A stretch of 22,545 nt of DNA from Flavobacteriales bacterium. Lineage in GTDB: Bacteria; Bacteroidota; Bacteroidia; Flavobacteriales; Flavobacteriaceae. Location: the NCBI GenBank assembly GCA_027031025.1, contig JALVEJ010000210.1, positions 1-22,545 on the forward strand, given 5' to 3'. Below the pieces are notes generated by a model. That model saw only the letters and a program-made list of their open reading frames with translations, made no database searches and was not told the DNA's origin. Positions within the stretch are counted from its first letter, which is position 1. Every line of letters starts with the position of its first letter. The translations under genes and the position numbers were made by a program. Of this stretch, positions 22,278-22,545 are shown piece after piece.

Positions 22278-22545
22278 ATGGATTTTTATAAAATCATCTT
22301 GGTATTAAGTATCTTGTTAGTGTCTTGCCGGCAACCGGTAAAACCTGATAAATCTATACCGGACAACATTATCATTCAAAATATCGATTTGTATCCGCAG
22401 TATCCTTCGTGCCCCGAATATTTTGAAAAAAACCAACAATTAGCGTGTTTGATGTTGAAAATCAACAACTTTATCACTTATCATCTCAATGAAAAATATC
22501 AAAAAGCATTTTCTAACATGCAGGATACACTTTGGGTCCAATTTG
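22278..22545 (+). CDS. Lipoprotein, possibly with a TonB-like C-terminal domain (3' end outside window)
   Basis: The frame opens at ATG 22278 and is still open at the right edge after 89 codons. Residues 1-17 are a lipoprotein signal with lipobox LLVSC, so the protein should be lipid-anchored. From about residue 42 the pattern YPQYPSCPEYFEKNQQLACL, a helix MLKINNFITYHLNEKYQKAF and a strand DTLWVQF recall Bacteroidota TonB C-terminal domains (PxC ... C ... helix ... VxVxF). A lipoprotein in place of an inner-membrane-anchored TonB would be unusual; a TonB-like fold used elsewhere is possible. It is divergent from the DUF4350 gene. The family call is tentative because half or more may be missing. 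Confidence 0.6.
   Translation, partial: MDFYKIILVLSILLVSCRQPVKPDKSIPDNIIIQNIDLYPQYPSCPEYFEKNQQLACLMLKINNFITYHLNEKYQKAFSNMQDTLWVQF

Overview
The window looks like Bacteroidota chromosome, probably Flavobacteriales or a close relative, with one end of a Mu-like transposable prophage at its left side. The host assignment rests on a long, acidic-tailed ribosomal protein S1, a type IX secretion system (T9SS) gene set (PorP/SprF-like barrel, OmpA protein with TPR and PD40 repeats, giant adhesin with a gliding-motility type C-terminal domain), -7 boxes of the TAnnTTTG type before several operons, AT-rich host DNA and almost no Shine-Dalgarno signals. A finer taxonomic placement is not possible from the sequence alone.

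Region 1 (1 to about 4.2 kb): the early/immunity end of a Mu-like phage. Leftward genes are a Ner-like regulator (2891-3091), a MuA-type DDE transposase (876-2894) and a MuB-type ATPase that runs off the left edge (1-840). A LexA/S24-type repressor (3172-3834) is read rightward. The two promoters between repressor and ner-like gene point towards each other. Between the repressor and rpsA lies about 370 bp of non-coding DNA packed with direct and inverted repeats. By position it should be the phage left end with its transposase-binding sites.

Region 2 (4.2-6.9 kb): host rpsA (leftward) with terminator, possible structured leader and promoter, then a small unknown gene (6460-6828, rightward) closed by a strong bidirectional terminator.

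Region 3 (6.9-18.1 kb): a leftward surface/secretion block. The first gene is a 2026-residue, Asp-rich adhesin made of seven ~271-residue super-repeats of thrombospondin-3-like motifs, ending in a T9SS sorting domain. Four bases later comes a PorP/SprF-like outer-membrane protein, then 15 bases later a PorE-like TPR-PD40-OmpA protein. These three look like an export, surface-attachment and anchoring module. Downstream, probably with its own promoter, is a secreted protein with a 15-residue repeat solenoid.

Region 4 (18.1-22.1 kb): a leftward set DUF4350, MoxR AAA+ ATPase, DUF58. Both intergenic gaps in this set carry copies of the same structured intergenic repeat. A hairpin resembling two fused insertion-sequence ends sits between the DUF58 gene and the adhesin.

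Region 5 (22.1 kb to end): a divergent lipoprotein gene, cut by the right edge, with features like the TonB C-terminal domain. No tRNA, rRNA or CRISPR array was recognised.
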